A DNA stretch of 64,000 nt from Homarus americanus (taxonomy: Eukaryota > Arthropoda > Malacostraca > Decapoda > Nephropidae), in NCBI RefSeq assembly GCF_018991925.1, contig NW_024751891.1, positions 55,001 through 119,000 on the forward strand. Direction: 5' to 3'. Positions 32,433-44,569 of the stretch are shown in pieces. The notes beneath the pieces were generated by a model. That model did no database searches, was not told where the DNA came from, and saw only the letters and a program-made list of their open reading frames with translations. Both the position numbers and the translations under genes were made by a program. Every line of letters begins with the position of its first letter. Position 1 is the first letter of the stretch.

Positions 32433-32544
32433 AGGAGCAGTTGTTACCTACGTTTATTTGTTATAATTTTTTTTATGAAATTTCTTTTAAATTTAAGTAA
32501 CAATGAATATGCTCTGTGTTACTTGACTCTACGTAGCATAAGAT

Positions 32545-32581
32545 GAGAGACGGATAGATAGAGAGATAGATAGATAGATAA

Positions 32582-32613
<32 letters not shown>
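32545..32613. repeat. (GATA)n microsatellite
   Basis: About sixteen AGAT units with one AAAT. Confidence 0.95.
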
Positions 32614-32792
32614 TTTTATTTATCCAGCACATAATCTGAATGTCTTTGTTTTCAATAGAGAGGATTTAATTGTAGAGAGTGAGGCGGTGGATGAACCAAG
32701 CCTTCCTACACGATGCTGAAGAAGGTCTTGCTTAACTCTGTGTAATCAAGTTCGTCTTTGTTACTTGTTGAGATTATTGTAAATACGGGCCT

Positions 32793-32793
32793 T

Positions 32794-32830
<37 letters not shown>

Positions 32831-32833
32831 CGC

Positions 32834-32898
<65 letters not shown>
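32793..32898. repeat. (GTT)n with GTC GTT block
   Basis: About 36 triplets. The centre (32830-32865) is an ordered GTTGTC hexamer subarray. Confidence 0.95.
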
Positions 32899-32939
32899 AA
32901 CATAGATGGGGTTTGGTTAGCTATATGGTTGGATTTCAC

Positions 32940-34170
32940 TTAAAAATTCAAATATGCAGCACTGAATTTTATCAAATAATCAGATTATAAATCAATATTG
33001 GATTTATCAGTACTGTACACTTAGACATATTCTTCTTATATATAAACCATCTTTATTTATTGTATTTTTGTATTCTCATTTCTCTTCGTCAGCTGTCACG
33101 TCTGAAAACACCTGTCAGTGTTGGTCTAGCCTTGACGAACAGATGCGTAATAGCACTATAAACAGGGAATTTGCGTAATATTTCGTTAAAGAACAATAGA
33201 GGAAGACTTGTGTGGTGGGTGGAGTGTTTGCCGTGTGTAGTCAGTTTATTTATCGTAGTAGAGCGGGTTAAGAGGTTGTCCTGACAGAGTGAAGGTTGTC
33301 CTGACAGAGTGAAGGTTGTCCTGACAGCTGTTTACTGCGTCCAGGGAGGATAGTGTACCCCTCAACACACACACACACCTGATTATTTAATTATCGTCTA
33401 ATTATAAGTAATTGATTTCAGGATAACTAAGTGTCGAGAAGTGACACGCAGTCGCTGTTTATGAATACAGACAAGTGCCACTTAATCACAGTTCATTAGC
33501 CCAACAAGTGCCACTTATTCACAGTTCATTAGTCCAGACAAGTGCCACTTAATCACAGCTCATTAGTCCAGACAAGTGCCACTTAATCACAGTATATAAG
33601 GTGCAATGAGTATTAGAGATTCATGTTATAAAGTGCTGGAGAGTTAAAGTAGGAGTGGCCAGAGGGTACACAGTGTCTCCATGGGCTGTGTCGGCACTAC
33701 AGAACAAGTTGTTATCTCTATCAACGAGATAAGGAGAGATAACACCGACTGAAAAAGAGTGGGAAGTGCACAGTATCTGTATGTCTCTCTCTGGGTACGA
33801 GAAGTTGGTGGGAGAGATAGAGAGAGAGGAAGGAGAATGGGATGAGAAGAGATAGACAGAGAAAACATGGGAAGGGAGAGTAATAAAGACGCTAAGAGAG
33901 ACAGACACGTTATTTTAATATTAATTTCTTGTATTGTGTTAAGGGTTGTCTTGTGATTTATTGCTTGTGTTAATGTTTATGTCAGCTTATTAAACTTCTG
34001 TACAGTTTGCTATTGGTATAAGAAACAGTGGCTGGCCCGAGCTGGTCTGACTTAACGACTCCAAATGATTCAAAAGTTCATGATGAGATGGAACATCTCG
34101 TATCCTTCTAGTGAACTCCACTTGACCAGTCATCTTCGTTTCTGAGCTTACAGTCTATTTAGAATCTAGA
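32940..34170. other. mostly unique stretch with two short tandem clusters
   Basis: Three copies of AGAGTGAAGGTTGTCCTGAC (33284-33328) and four copies of a 34-37 bp unit containing ACAAGTGCCACTTAATCACA (33470-33595). A minus-strand frame at 33621-33908 has no supporting splice sites. Confidence 0.6.
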
Positions 34171-34177
34171 CCTTTAG

Positions 34178-34243
34178 CCAATGAGAATTTTGCGCTGCCC
34201 CATATAAAAATACGTTCTGCACTTACACCGGGAGACTTGCCTC
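34178..34243 (+). promoter_or_regulatory. core promoter: CCAAT box and TATA box
   Basis: CCAAT at 34178-34182, then TATAAAAA at 34203-34210. A start site about 30 bp on would fall near 34233-34243, where CCTCACCACC offers weak initiator-like sequence. The first ATG downstream opens a signal-peptide-like exon with a strong donor. The spacing of the elements is what a TATA-type RNA polymerase II promoter of a secreted-protein gene looks like. Confidence 0.5.
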
Positions 34244-34307
34244 ACCACCTCCAGTGTTTACGCATTACTCGCTGTACTCTCCTCGCTACAGGACCTTATT
34301 TACTGCT

Positions 34308-34343
34308 ATGTATCTTGCCGTCTTTGTCTCTTTCATATCTCAG
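34308..34343 (+). CDS. first coding exon of a probable secreted protein
   Basis: ATG then twelve codons MYLAVFVSFISQ, ending exactly at a strong donor CAG|GTAAGG (34344) in phase 0. The 11 residues after Met are hydrophobic and would be the first half of a signal peptide. The leader from the predicted start site to ATG is about 65-75 bp. Short first exons carrying a leader and part of a signal peptide are common in arthropod genes for cuticle proteins, peptide hormones and antimicrobial peptides, but nothing here decides which. I could not find a phase-0 second exon downstream in the window; the intron may be long. Confidence 0.45.
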
Positions 34344-34345
34344 GT

Positions 34346-34885
34346 AAGGTACCTCAGCCATTGCTCTAGACCTGGTATTGATTCACCTCTCACGTTCCTA
34401 CATGACTAGCGGGAAATACTCCTCCCAGTGCTCTTGTGATTGTTCGTGTGGTGACTCCCTGGCTTTGCATATTTATGTTGTTTGTATAACTTCTACTCTG
34501 AACTGGTTTAACGCCATACGTCACTATTCTTCACGTTAACTATTTATGTAGCAGCTCTTTCTGATTTTACTCTTTGTGTTGTTTTAGACTTAAGTGTAAA
34601 TAGTTATAATTACCCTTGTGGAAAGTAATAATATTTGAGACACTACTTTATTTCTATATGTTATGTAGAAAAGTAGAGCTGACCATGATTTATCGAATCT
34701 TATCTCTTCACAATTATATATACATGTTTATATGAATTCATTGTATTTCCTGTAATAAGAAAAACTCTATTGCATTGCCAATTATAATACGTGAAAAACC
34801 CAGTTATTATGATTTTTTTTCTTCATAATTAGAATTTGTCATTACAATGTTCCGCAGATAACTTAAGTTGTGTGTCATGTTCAAG
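34346..34885. other. AT-rich presumed intron sequence
   Basis: Follows the donor at 34344. No acceptor-bounded open frame was seen; AT-rich with stops in all frames. Confidence 0.4.
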
Positions 34886-34888
34886 CAG

Positions 34889-34889
<1 letters not shown>

Positions 34890-34939
<50 letters not shown>

Positions 34940-34963
34940 GTTGTTGTTGTTATTATTATCATT
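34890..34963. repeat. (ATT)n/(GTT)n microsatellite
   Basis: About 17 ATT units followed by GTT triplets. Confidence 0.95.
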
Positions 34964-35034
34964 ACTGGGAATGATAATAGCTGATTTAAGAGTGTAATGC
35001 GATCAAGCAATTAGAAATACAGTATATGAGAGTA

Positions 35035-35612
35035 GAACAGGCATAACATAACACACTGCAGGCATCACATAACGCAGACATCACATAACACAGACCATCG
35101 CATAACACAGGCATCACTTTACCCAGACCTTCACATAACGCAGACCATCACATAACACAGGCATCGCATAACACAGGCGTCGCATAGACCCACGTCACAT
35201 AACAACCATCACAGAACACAGGCATTACATAACGCAGACCGTCACATAACGCAGACCATCACATAACACAGGCATCGCATAACACAGGCGTCACATAAAG
35301 CAGACCATCAACATAACGCAGACCATCACAGAACACAGGCATCACATAACGCAGACCGTCACATAACGCAGACCATCACAGAACACAGGCATTACATAAC
35401 GCAGACCGTCACATAAAGCAGACCATCACATAACGCAGACCATCACAGAACACAGGCATCACATAACGCAGACCGTCACATAACGCAGACCATCACAGAA
35501 CACAGGCATCACATAACGCAGACCGTCACATAAAGCAGACCATCACATAACGCAGACCATCACATAACACAGGCATCACATAACGCATACATCACATAAG
35601 GTCAACGGATGA
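35035..35612. repeat. ACATAACGCAGACCATC array
   Basis: About 31 units of 17-18 bp with alternating GCAGACCATC, GCAGACCGTC and CACAGGCATC variants that form a higher-order unit of about 70 bp on the right half. Confidence 0.95.
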
Positions 35613-35689
35613 CGATGTTGAATTTAAAATGTGATGACCAAAATTACGCAGCAGACTTTTTACAATGAAATAATTTTACAACACAGACA

Positions 35690-36155
35690 TAACATGCAGC
35701 AGACATTACAGATAAGACACTACAGAGCAGACGTATAAATCAGTCTCTACGCAACAGACACACCACAGAAGACATTACACACACCTGATCCCACACAGCA
35801 GACATCACACACAGCAGACACCACATGCAGCAGACACCACACACAGCAGACACCACACACAGCAGACACCACCACATAGCAGACATCACCACACAGCAGG
35901 CATCACACACAACAGACACCACAACACAGACACCAGAAACAGCAGACACCACAAACACAACAGACACCACACACAACCGACACCACACACAGCAGACACC
36001 ACCACACAGCAGACATAACACACAGCAGACACCACAACACAGCAGACACCACAACACAGCAGACACCACAACACACAGCAGACACCACAACACAGCAGAC
36101 ACCAGAAACAGCAGACACCACAACACAACAGACACCACACACACACAGCAGACAT
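35690..36155. repeat. AGCAGACACCACACAC array
   Basis: About 28 units of 13-20 bp. It probably derives from the same GCAGAC-CATCACA word as the array to its left. Cys/Val-rich minus-strand frames are artefacts. Confidence 0.92.
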
Positions 36156-36212
36156 CTCGGGCAGTTCCGCTTTCCTGGGAAGAAGCATGGGAACCTCTAG
36201 TGTGAGAACGTG

Positions 36213-36358
36213 TCTGCTGACCTCCCTCCCTCCCACCCACCCCAGCTCCTTCCTCCCTCCCTCCTTCTCTCCCACCCCCTTCCCTCTTTTCCCTCCAACC
36301 CCCATTCTCTTCTCCCTCCCTACCCCCTCTTTCCCCCCTCCCTCCCTCCCTCCATAAG
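36213..36358. repeat. CCCTCC-rich polypyrimidine tract
   Basis: C/T-rich for about 145 bp, with many CCC runs. Confidence 0.85.
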
Positions 36359-36436
36359 ATACCTGTTTCTTGATAGGCTCTCAACGCTGCTGCGTGAAAT
36401 ATGTAATGCTATGGGGATACGAATTGTATTCCTAAA

Positions 36437-36438
<2 letters not shown>

Positions 36439-36531
<93 letters not shown>
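36439..36531. repeat. (AC)n microsatellite
   Basis: About 45 AC units with one single-base interruption near 36470. Confidence 0.95.
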
Positions 36532-36533
<2 letters not shown>

Positions 36534-36964
36534 TCCCACGGTACTTTTTAACGCACTATGTTCACTTTCATTCTTCATCCTCTAATAATATGCCTCCGGA
36601 TCTCTCTTCTGTTCGGCCACTAGACATCAGCTTAAAGTTATCTCATTAAAAAAAAACCGGAGTAACAATCATCTAGCCATTTCTATAAGTTGTCTTGGGC
36701 CATTTAAAGTTGAGTAAGATTTTTGTTAGGTTGAACATTGCAAAAGGTACATGTTAATATATATAGAATTAGAAACAGACTTTAATATTTATCATTTGTA
36801 GGATGGGACCCGATATGCACTCCCCTTAAACCATTTCTTTTATATTAAGTCTATGTCTTCTGTCGAGCAGGAAGATCATCTGTAACTCCAACTGATTAAC
36901 AGATATTAAAAAAATATATTCGTCTATAGATTCATTCCTTTCTCTCCATCACACCTGACGTATT
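36532..36964. other. unique AT-rich stretch
   Basis: No repeat or gene-like signal. Confidence 0.45.
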
Positions 36965-37025
36965 TACTCTCTCTCTCTCTCTCTCTCTCTCTCGAACATG
37001 AGAGATAAAGAGAGAGAGAGAGAGT
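36965..37025. repeat. (CT)n and (GA)n inverted pair
   Basis: About 15 CT units, a short spacer containing GAACATGAGAGATAAA, then about eight GA units; the arms can pair. Confidence 0.9.
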
Positions 37026-37143
37026 CGTGGGTAAGGACCATGGCTGAGGCTAGACCAGTTGGGTCGTGAGGAAGGTGTTGGAAGTCTGGAAGAAAAAAAC
37101 TAGGTTACAATTTTGTTTTCCAGATCAACACGATTTGGAATAC

Positions 37144-37146
<3 letters not shown>

Positions 37147-37221
<75 letters not shown>
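37147..37221. repeat. (GA)n microsatellite
   Basis: About 37 uninterrupted GA units. A CATCAT-rich segment follows to about 37400. Confidence 0.95.
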
Positions 37222-37540
37222 ATGCATTATTGCGCCTATTCTGTCAACCTCATCAATATCTCCTCATACTTACTTCATCATCATCTTCATCATACATCAT
37301 GCATTAAACATAAACCTCATCATACATCATACACCGTCAACATTAGCATACATTATTCATCATGAAGCTAACCATTCATTATACACCATCATATATAAGT
37401 GATGATCTTTTACTTGTATTCATTTTAGAACAACCAAATCCCACACCTGTCGATAAACAACTCTCACATTTAAATACATCCATCAGTGAAGTCAAGACAG
37501 GCAGGCGTGCCATAAACGTAGCATTGATATTACACAACAC
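37222..37540. other. CATCAT-rich then unique sequence
   Basis: TCATCATACATCATACACC-type imperfect repeats (37260-37395) followed by non-repetitive DNA without exon signals. Confidence 0.5.
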
Positions 37541-37544
37541 GACA

Positions 37545-37728
37545 CCTAGGAGGGGTGAAGGTGGGGGAGGGTTGAAGGTGAAGGTGGGGTAAGGTGGGGA
37601 GGGGAAGGGAAGGTGGGGGCTAGGGGGGAGGGGGTGAAGGTGAGGAGGGGGTTGAAGGTGAAGGTGGGGGGGAAGGAGGGGGGTAGTGGGGGAGGGTTGA
37701 AGGTGAAGGTGGGGGGATGAAGGGGTAT
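37545..37728 (+). repeat. G-rich GGTGAAGGTGGGGG array
   Basis: Irregular units of GGTTGAAGGTGAAGGTGGGG with many G runs of 4-6, a strong plus-strand G-quadruplex region of about 180 bp. Confidence 0.9.
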
Positions 37729-37832
37729 ACTACAGCCAGGTGGATAATATAATGGGATATATCCTAAAGGTCACATTATCTGATGAAGCTCTATATAATC
37801 AGACAAGGGAAACTAGTATAGTAACATAATAA

Positions 37833-37847
37833 TCACACACACACACA

Positions 37848-37911
<64 letters not shown>
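37833..37911. repeat. (AC)n microsatellite
   Basis: About 38 AC units with one CAC interruption. Confidence 0.95.
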
Positions 37912-37914
<3 letters not shown>

Positions 37915-38435
37915 GTTGAAGAAGCAAGAGGAGGAAGGGGAGGAGGACGGAGAAGGAGGAGAAGTAGGAACGGGTATACCACGGGCAAGGCAGAGTAAGT
38001 ATAAAAGGATATAACCACAGGCGACATAATCGTAGAGAGAGACGGAGTGGGGGAGGGAGGGGGGTAGAGTCAGGGATGGGTCCGGGGAATGGTTATTAGA
38101 TCAGACCAGTTTTTCAGGTACTGCAGTACTTGGTCGGGTCACAGGTGTCGTCAGGTCGGGTTTTTCTTACGTTCAGGTCCTTCCTCGAGTCATTTGGCAT
38201 GAAAGAGACTTGTTTTAATACACTGTGGCTCATCAAGTCTTTAAATGGGTTCTTCAATTCACAATGGGGACAAATATTGGTATAAGGAATCCCTAATGTA
38301 ATTTAAGCGTTGTATGGAGTGTGAATGGTCTGCACACTGATCCTGGAGGGCAGAAACTCGAGTGTAATGGAGAGTTAATGGCTAGTCCTGAGCTGTGTCT
38401 GTCTGTCCAGGAGGTGGTGTTGAGTCATCGTGGGG
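37912..38435. other. unique stretch, no gene recognised
   Basis: Contains TATAAAAGG at 37999-38007, but no leader and first-exon structure follows it. Confidence 0.45.
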
Positions 38436-38439
38436 TCTT

Positions 38440-38872
38440 TATGTTCAGTGGTGTCAAAGATAACTGTTAACTCACCGTGGTTCTTAAGTCCAACGCCGTC
38501 AAAGATAACTGTTAACTCACGGTGGTTCTTAAGTCCAACAGCGTCAAAGATAACTGTTAACTCACCGTGGTTCTTAAGTCCAACGCCGTCAAAAATAACT
38601 GTTAACTCACCGTGGTTCTTAAGTCCAACGCCGTCAAAAATAACTGTTAACTCACCGTGGTTCTTAAGTCCAACAGTGTCAAAAATAACTGTTAACTCAC
38701 CGTGGTTCTTAAGTCCAACGCCGTCAAAGATAACTGTTAACTCACCGTGGTTCTTAAGTCCAACAGTGTCAAAAATAACTGTTAACTGACCGTGGTTCTT
38801 AAGTCCAACGCCGTCAAAAATAACTGTTAACTCACCGTGGTTCTTAAGTCCAACAGTGTCAAAAATAACTAT
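38440..38872. repeat. 45-bp minisatellite TAACTGTTAACTCACCGTGG
   Basis: Nine and a half units with GTTCTTAAGTCCAACGCCGTC or the AACAGTGTC variant. Fifteen codons per unit keep one plus frame open (WFLSPTPSKITVNSP repeats), an artefact of length. Each unit holds the palindromes GTTAAC and CTTAAG. Confidence 0.95.
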
Positions 38873-38879
38873 TAATTGC

Positions 38880-39880
38880 GATATTTATGTAAGTTATAAA
38901 ACAAAATAATTTACCATTGTTACACTTCGTTTCTTCAAGTCAAAACATAAATATAAAAAAGTAATCATATAATTTTCTAAACAACTCTGATCTTTACTGA
39001 ACTGAAAACAGAACGAATGACCAATTATAACTTAAGTCCTTTGTCATATCTACTCTCAATAAGGACGCGTCAACTGCACAGGCATTGATTAACAGGTCAC
39101 GTCAGGGGTCAAAAGGTGGTGGCAGAAAACGTCATTAGCATGTCCGTGTCTCCAGGAAATTATTCGTGTCATAATGTCATGTCAATTTGTGGTTCTTTGA
39201 GGTGATGGCTGTGTAATGTAATATTTCTCACTTGTTTTGGGAAAGATCTTTATGAATCTCTCCATCTCAGGTAAGACTTTATACCAGGGATCACCTTAAG
39301 TATTCACAGGTGACATGACATTTTTTTTTGTTCAATATACACCCAATAGCTATTTACTGTACACCTGTCATTAAATACGGTATCGTGTCCACTTTTAACT
39401 TCAGGTATGACGCTTTCAGTAATCACAGGTACACACACAGATATTATTTAATAAGTGAGAAAATATCGTTTTAGTGAAAGTTACAATAGATGTCAGGGCA
39501 GTATATTATGTTATTATTATTATTATTAAGCAGAAGCATAAGTAGGGGAAAGGGGATAAGAGTAGAAGCAGTAATAACAGTATAATAAACACTACTATAA
39601 TGATTATTATATTATTCATAAAACAGGTTACCACGAGTCACTCCGCTAAGAGAGAGTAGTACATGGAGTGGGTGTGTGAGGTAGCGTGTAATTACGTGGA
39701 CTTCTCAAGCAGCGGGAGGATAAAGATGTGAAACGGCATACCCAGGATGGAGGATGGCGAGCGGGGGGGGGGTGAGGGGAGGAGGAGGAGGAGGAGTGAA
39801 GTTCCTGTGTCAGAAGATTCCCACCGCTGAGGCGTTCCCACCATTATTATACCTGGGATGGGAACACTCACACCCAGGAC
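38880..39880. other. mostly unique AT-rich stretch
   Basis: Two similar words, TCTCAGGTAAGACTTTATAC (39266) and CTTCAGGTATGACGCTTTC (39400), resemble splice donors but no exon-like frame precedes them. An (ATT)n of seven units lies near 39512. Confidence 0.4.
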
Positions 39881-39884
39881 ACCC

Positions 39885-41715
39885 CGCTGCTGTTACCACT
39901 ACTACCACCACCACCACCACCACCACACACCACCACCACCACCACACATCCAGGACACCCCACCACCACCACCACCACCACACCAGGACACCCCACCACT
40001 ACTACCACCCACCACACCAGGACACCCCACCACCACCACCACCACACCCAGACACTACTACCCGCTGCTGTTACTACTACCACCACCACCACCACACCCA
40101 GGACACTCCACCACTACTACCACCACCATCACACCCAGGACACCCCGCTGCTGTTACCACTACTACTACCACCACACTACTTACTACTACCACCACCACC
40201 ACACCAGGACACTCCACCACTACTACCACCACCTCACACCCAGGACACCCCGCTGCTGTTACCACTACTACCACCACCACACACCCAGGACACTCCACCA
40301 CTACCACCACCACACCCAGGGGACACCCCGCTGCTGTTACCACTACTACCAGCACCACACAGGACACTCCACCCTACTACCACCACCACCACACCCAGGA
40401 CACCCCACCACTACCACCACCACCACCAGGACACTCCACCCTTAGAACCACCACCACCACCACCCAGGACACCCCACCACTACCACCACCACCACACCCA
40501 GGGCACCCCACAACACCACCACAACCACCACACCTAGGACACCCCACCATTACCACCACCACATCCAGGACACCCCCACCACCACCACACCAGGACACCC
40601 CCACTACCACACCTAGGACACCCCACCATTACCACCACCACATCCAGGACACCCCACCATTGCTACTACCACCACCACCACACACAGGACACCCCACCAC
40701 TACCACCACCACCACCCCCAGGACACCCCACCATTACTACTACCACCACCCACACCCAGGACACCCCACTATTACTACTACCTCCACCACCACACCCAGG
40801 ACACCCCACCACTACCATCACCACCACACCCAGGACACCCCACCATTACTACTACCACCACCACCACACCCAGGACACCCCACCACTACCACGGCCACCA
40901 CACCTAGGACACTCCACCATTACTACTACCACCACCACCACACCCAGGACACCCCACCACCACCACCACCACCACCGCACCCAGGACACCCCACCATTAC
41001 CACCACCACTACACCCAGGACACCCCACCACTAAAACCACCACCACACCTAGAACACCCCACCACAACCACCACCACCACACCCAGACACCCCACTTTAC
41101 TACTACCACCACCACCACACCCAGGACACCCACCACTACCATCACCACCACACCCACCCCACCACACCACCACCACCACACCCAGGACACCCCACCATTA
41201 CTACCACCACCACCACACCCAGGACACCCCACCACTCACCACCACCACCACCTAGGACACCCCACCATTACTACTACCACCACCACCACACAGGACACAC
41301 CACTACCACCACCACCACCACCACCCCAGGACACCCCACCACTACCACCACCACCCACACACCACACCACCAGGACACCCCTACCATTACCACCACCACC
41401 ACCACACCCAGACACCCCACCACCACACCCAGGACACCCCACCACACCACCACCACCACACCCAGGACACCCCACCACACCACCACCACCACACAGGACA
41501 CCCCACCACACCACCACCACCACACCCAGGACACACACCATTACTACCACCACCACCACACCCACACCCCACCATACCACACCTATGACACCCCCACCTA
41601 TACCACCACACCCAGGACACCCCATCTATACCACCACACCCAGGACACCTCAGCACTACCACCACCACCACCACACCCAGGACACCCCACCACACCACCA
41701 CACCACCAATACACA
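39885..41715. repeat. 1.8-kb CCACCACCACACCCAGGACACC minisatellite
   Basis: About 48 units of 30-45 bp: a run of CCA/CTA triplets plus ACCCAGGACACCCC. Left units (to about 40360) often carry CGCTGCTGTTACCACTACTA, which is lost to the right. Open frames of up to 426 codons on both strands are repeat translations. Confidence 0.95.
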
Positions 41716-41996
41716 TACAGGAGCATAAATCAAATTCAAAACACAACACATACCTAAAGAACGAGACAGACGAACAGACAGACTGATAGGCAGACAAACT
41801 TACAGCTGGTTTCTTTTAGTAGTTTTCAAGTGTTAATGTCTGGAGGCTTCAAGAGGTGATGTACTGAGAACTTGTCTGACCTGTTTTCTCGACTAACTAT
41901 TTTTATTTCCATATTTTATTATGTGTGTGTGTGAGTGTGTGTGTATTACTCATTCACCTTTATGTGCGTTTTTTGTGTATGTACATGGTGTGTGTG

Positions 41997-42000
<4 letters not shown>
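41716..42000. other. unique stretch
   Basis: Non-repetitive apart from GACAGACGAACAGACAGAC near 41765 and a short TG run at 41923. Confidence 0.5.
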
Positions 42001-42028
<28 letters not shown>

Positions 42029-42254
42029 CACCTGTATCACCGTTACACACCTTCAGGGGCGTCTCTATTGGTCTACACACCTGTCAATGTACGTCACTAA
42101 TACTTCACACCTGTCATAGTACGTCTCTAATGATTTACACCTGTTAATGTACGTCATTAATTCCGTACACCTGTCTTTTTACGTCACTAATACGTCACAC
42201 CTGTCATTGTACACCTGTGTCACTGTTACACCTGTGTGTCTGTCAATCTTATTT

Positions 42255-42299
<45 letters not shown>
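42001..42299. repeat. (CT)n, CACCTGTCAATGTACGTCAC array and (AC)n
   Basis: CT tract 42001-42025; about seven diverged units of 28-32 bp with CACCTGTCAATGTACGTCAC (42050-42250); (AC)n 42257-42299. Confidence 0.88.
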
Positions 42300-42300
<1 letters not shown>

Positions 42301-43430
42301 CCACGCAAATAACAAACGCACATCTAAACATAAATAACCCACAAGTGACACAATAAAACAGGTACTCAAAGAAAAACACAAACATCCCCACAAACTATTC
42401 AGCTGCGTCTTTTATTTACTTTCAGACATACGGAAAATATGTTGTCTGTTTAATTACACTGATATGATTACTATTACTATTAATATTATGAATAGTGGTA
42501 ATAGTACTAGAAGTAACAATTCTCTTCAGTCATTGTAATATCGCAATTAATATTATTTGTTATTATTATCCTTATAATTATCATAATAACTCTTACTATC
42601 ATATTTATTTATATTGTCATTTGTTCGACAGTTTGCTTCATGGGAGTACCGCTCAACCAGGCCTGTTCGTCTGCATGTGTGTGTGTGTGTGTTCTGTGGG
42701 TTGGATTCCTACACAGCAGTATTTTGGTGGTGGGTAGGATGGTGGTGGGCAGGAATGTTGAGGCATGGGGTGGTATGACGAGAGGCAGGCATGACCCACG
42801 CTCGCCTGGCCAGAATCATGAATATAATGGCCTCACGAGAATCATGGTTGATATCAATATGATCAAGAAAACTCCGTAACTTGTAGTGAGTTTCGAGTTT
42901 CAGTGGCAGAGCCGTACGACATGTTTCCCGCCCACCTGGCAGCAGGGCCGTGGGAACTTTTGGGATCCTTACAGGTTGCCACCTTACACAACTTCTTCTG
43001 TTTTCATGTTTTACGCGTTAATTTGACAATGTCTACTGACAATTCACCACATTTTCGTCGTGAAATTGCTAGAATAATATTTGAAATATCGTACAAAACG
43101 TAATTTTATTTTAGAGAAGGAATAAGGTTAATTTGTCACCTCAAACAAGCGCAAGTTAGGGCATCACCACAGTGATTCTGCTCCTGGGTGCCCGACGTAC
43201 AAGGCTTTGCCCATACACGTTATTAAACTAATACTCCAGAAGAATCATATGTCAAGTATAAACATAATAAACGGGGAGATAGAAGACAGGAGGAAGGGAA
43301 GAAGGAGTTAGGTAGAGGGAGGAGGGGGAGGGAACGAAACTGGCCTGGGTACAAGACGAAGCTGTTGCCCCGTGATGGTGATGACTAGATTTTAATTTAG
43401 CAGCGAGGCGGCTCAGGTCCTTCTGTTACC
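42300..43430. other. mostly unique stretch, no gene recognised
   Basis: Non-repetitive. A plus-strand frame at 42903-43103 has mixed composition but no splice sites or recognisable domain, so it is not called. Confidence 0.45.
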
Positions 43431-43431
43431 C

Positions 43432-43970
43432 GCCCACTGTAACCCACCCCCTGTATCCCGCCCCCTGTAACCTACCCACTGTAACCCACTCCCTGTAACC
43501 CACCGGTTCTTCCCCGCCCCCTGTGACCTGCTCATTGTAACCCACCCACTCACACCTCTGTAACCCACCCACTGTAACCCCCTGTAACCCACCAACTGTA
43601 ACCCATGCACTATAACCTACCCACTGTAACCCACGTACTGTAACCCATCCACTGTAACCCACCCCCTGTAACCCACCCACTGAAACCCATGCATTATAGC
43701 CTACCCTTTGTAACCCACGCACTGTAACCCACCCATGTAACCCACTGCCTATAACCCATCGCCTGTATCCCACTCCTTGTAACCCAACCATTGTAACCCT
43801 CCCACTGTAACCCACACCTTGTAACCCACCTCATGCAACCCACACCTTGTAACCCACCCACTGTAACAAACACCTTGTAACCCACCTCATGTAACCCACA
43901 CCTTGTAACCCACCTTAACTTACACCTTGTAACCCACAACCTGTAACCTACATTCTGTAACCCAGCAATT
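43432..43970. repeat. 15-bp CTGTAACCCACCCA array
   Basis: About 33 diverged units of 14-17 bp (CTGTAACCCACCCAC, CTTGTAACCCACACC). WVTGGGLQ-type minus-strand frames are artefacts. Confidence 0.93.
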
Positions 43971-43984
43971 GTCACTTACACTTA

Positions 43985-44187
43985 ATTAGTCTCACTAAAA
44001 CTCACTTACAAACAGTCAACTCTTACTTAAACTCACTTACAAACAGTCAACTCTTACTAAAACTCACTTACAACAGTTAACTCTTACTTAAACTCACTTA
44101 CAACAGTCAACTCTTACTAAAACTCACTTACAAATAGTCAACTCTTACTAAAACTCACTTATAACAATCAACTCTTACTTTACAACT
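43985..44187. repeat. 32-bp AACTCACTTACAAACAGTCA array
   Basis: Six to seven units containing AACTCACTTACAA and GTCAACTCTTACT. Confidence 0.9.
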
Positions 44188-44387
44188 GTTGACTCACACA
44201 CATGTAAAAATTAACTAACTCTCACACACCTGTCGGGGAGTCACTCATGTGTGGCAAGGCACTGCTTGAGGGTCGACCTGAATATAATGTATTCTGTAAT
44301 AGTCCAGGGTTAAGTGACAGACTAATTATTGCTTCATTTTTTTCTCGTCTGATCTTTAAATTGATATTATTGTAATTATAATTGTAA

Positions 44388-44412
44388 TGTGTGTGTGTGT
44401 GTGTGTATGTGT

Positions 44413-44455
<43 letters not shown>
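44388..44455. repeat. (TG)n microsatellite
   Basis: About 32 TG units with two AT interruptions, followed by (GACA)n-like CAGACAGACAGACA. Confidence 0.95.
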
Positions 44456-44457
<2 letters not shown>

Positions 44458-44569
44458 AGACAGACAGACATACAGATAAACATTAGATAGATAGATATTC
44501 AGCAAAATCGTTCTACATATTTTCATTGATTCATCATGTCTCTAGATAATGAAGGTGTACAATCTATGT

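Noticed and set aside
37998..38007. TATAAAAGG motif
   Set aside because: Good TATA match but no first-exon structure follows.
39754..41034. 426-codon plus-strand frame and its minus-strand partners
   Set aside because: Translation of CCA/CCCAGGACACCCC repeats. The His/Thr/Pro and Val/Gly composition follows the unit, and there is no non-repeat domain.
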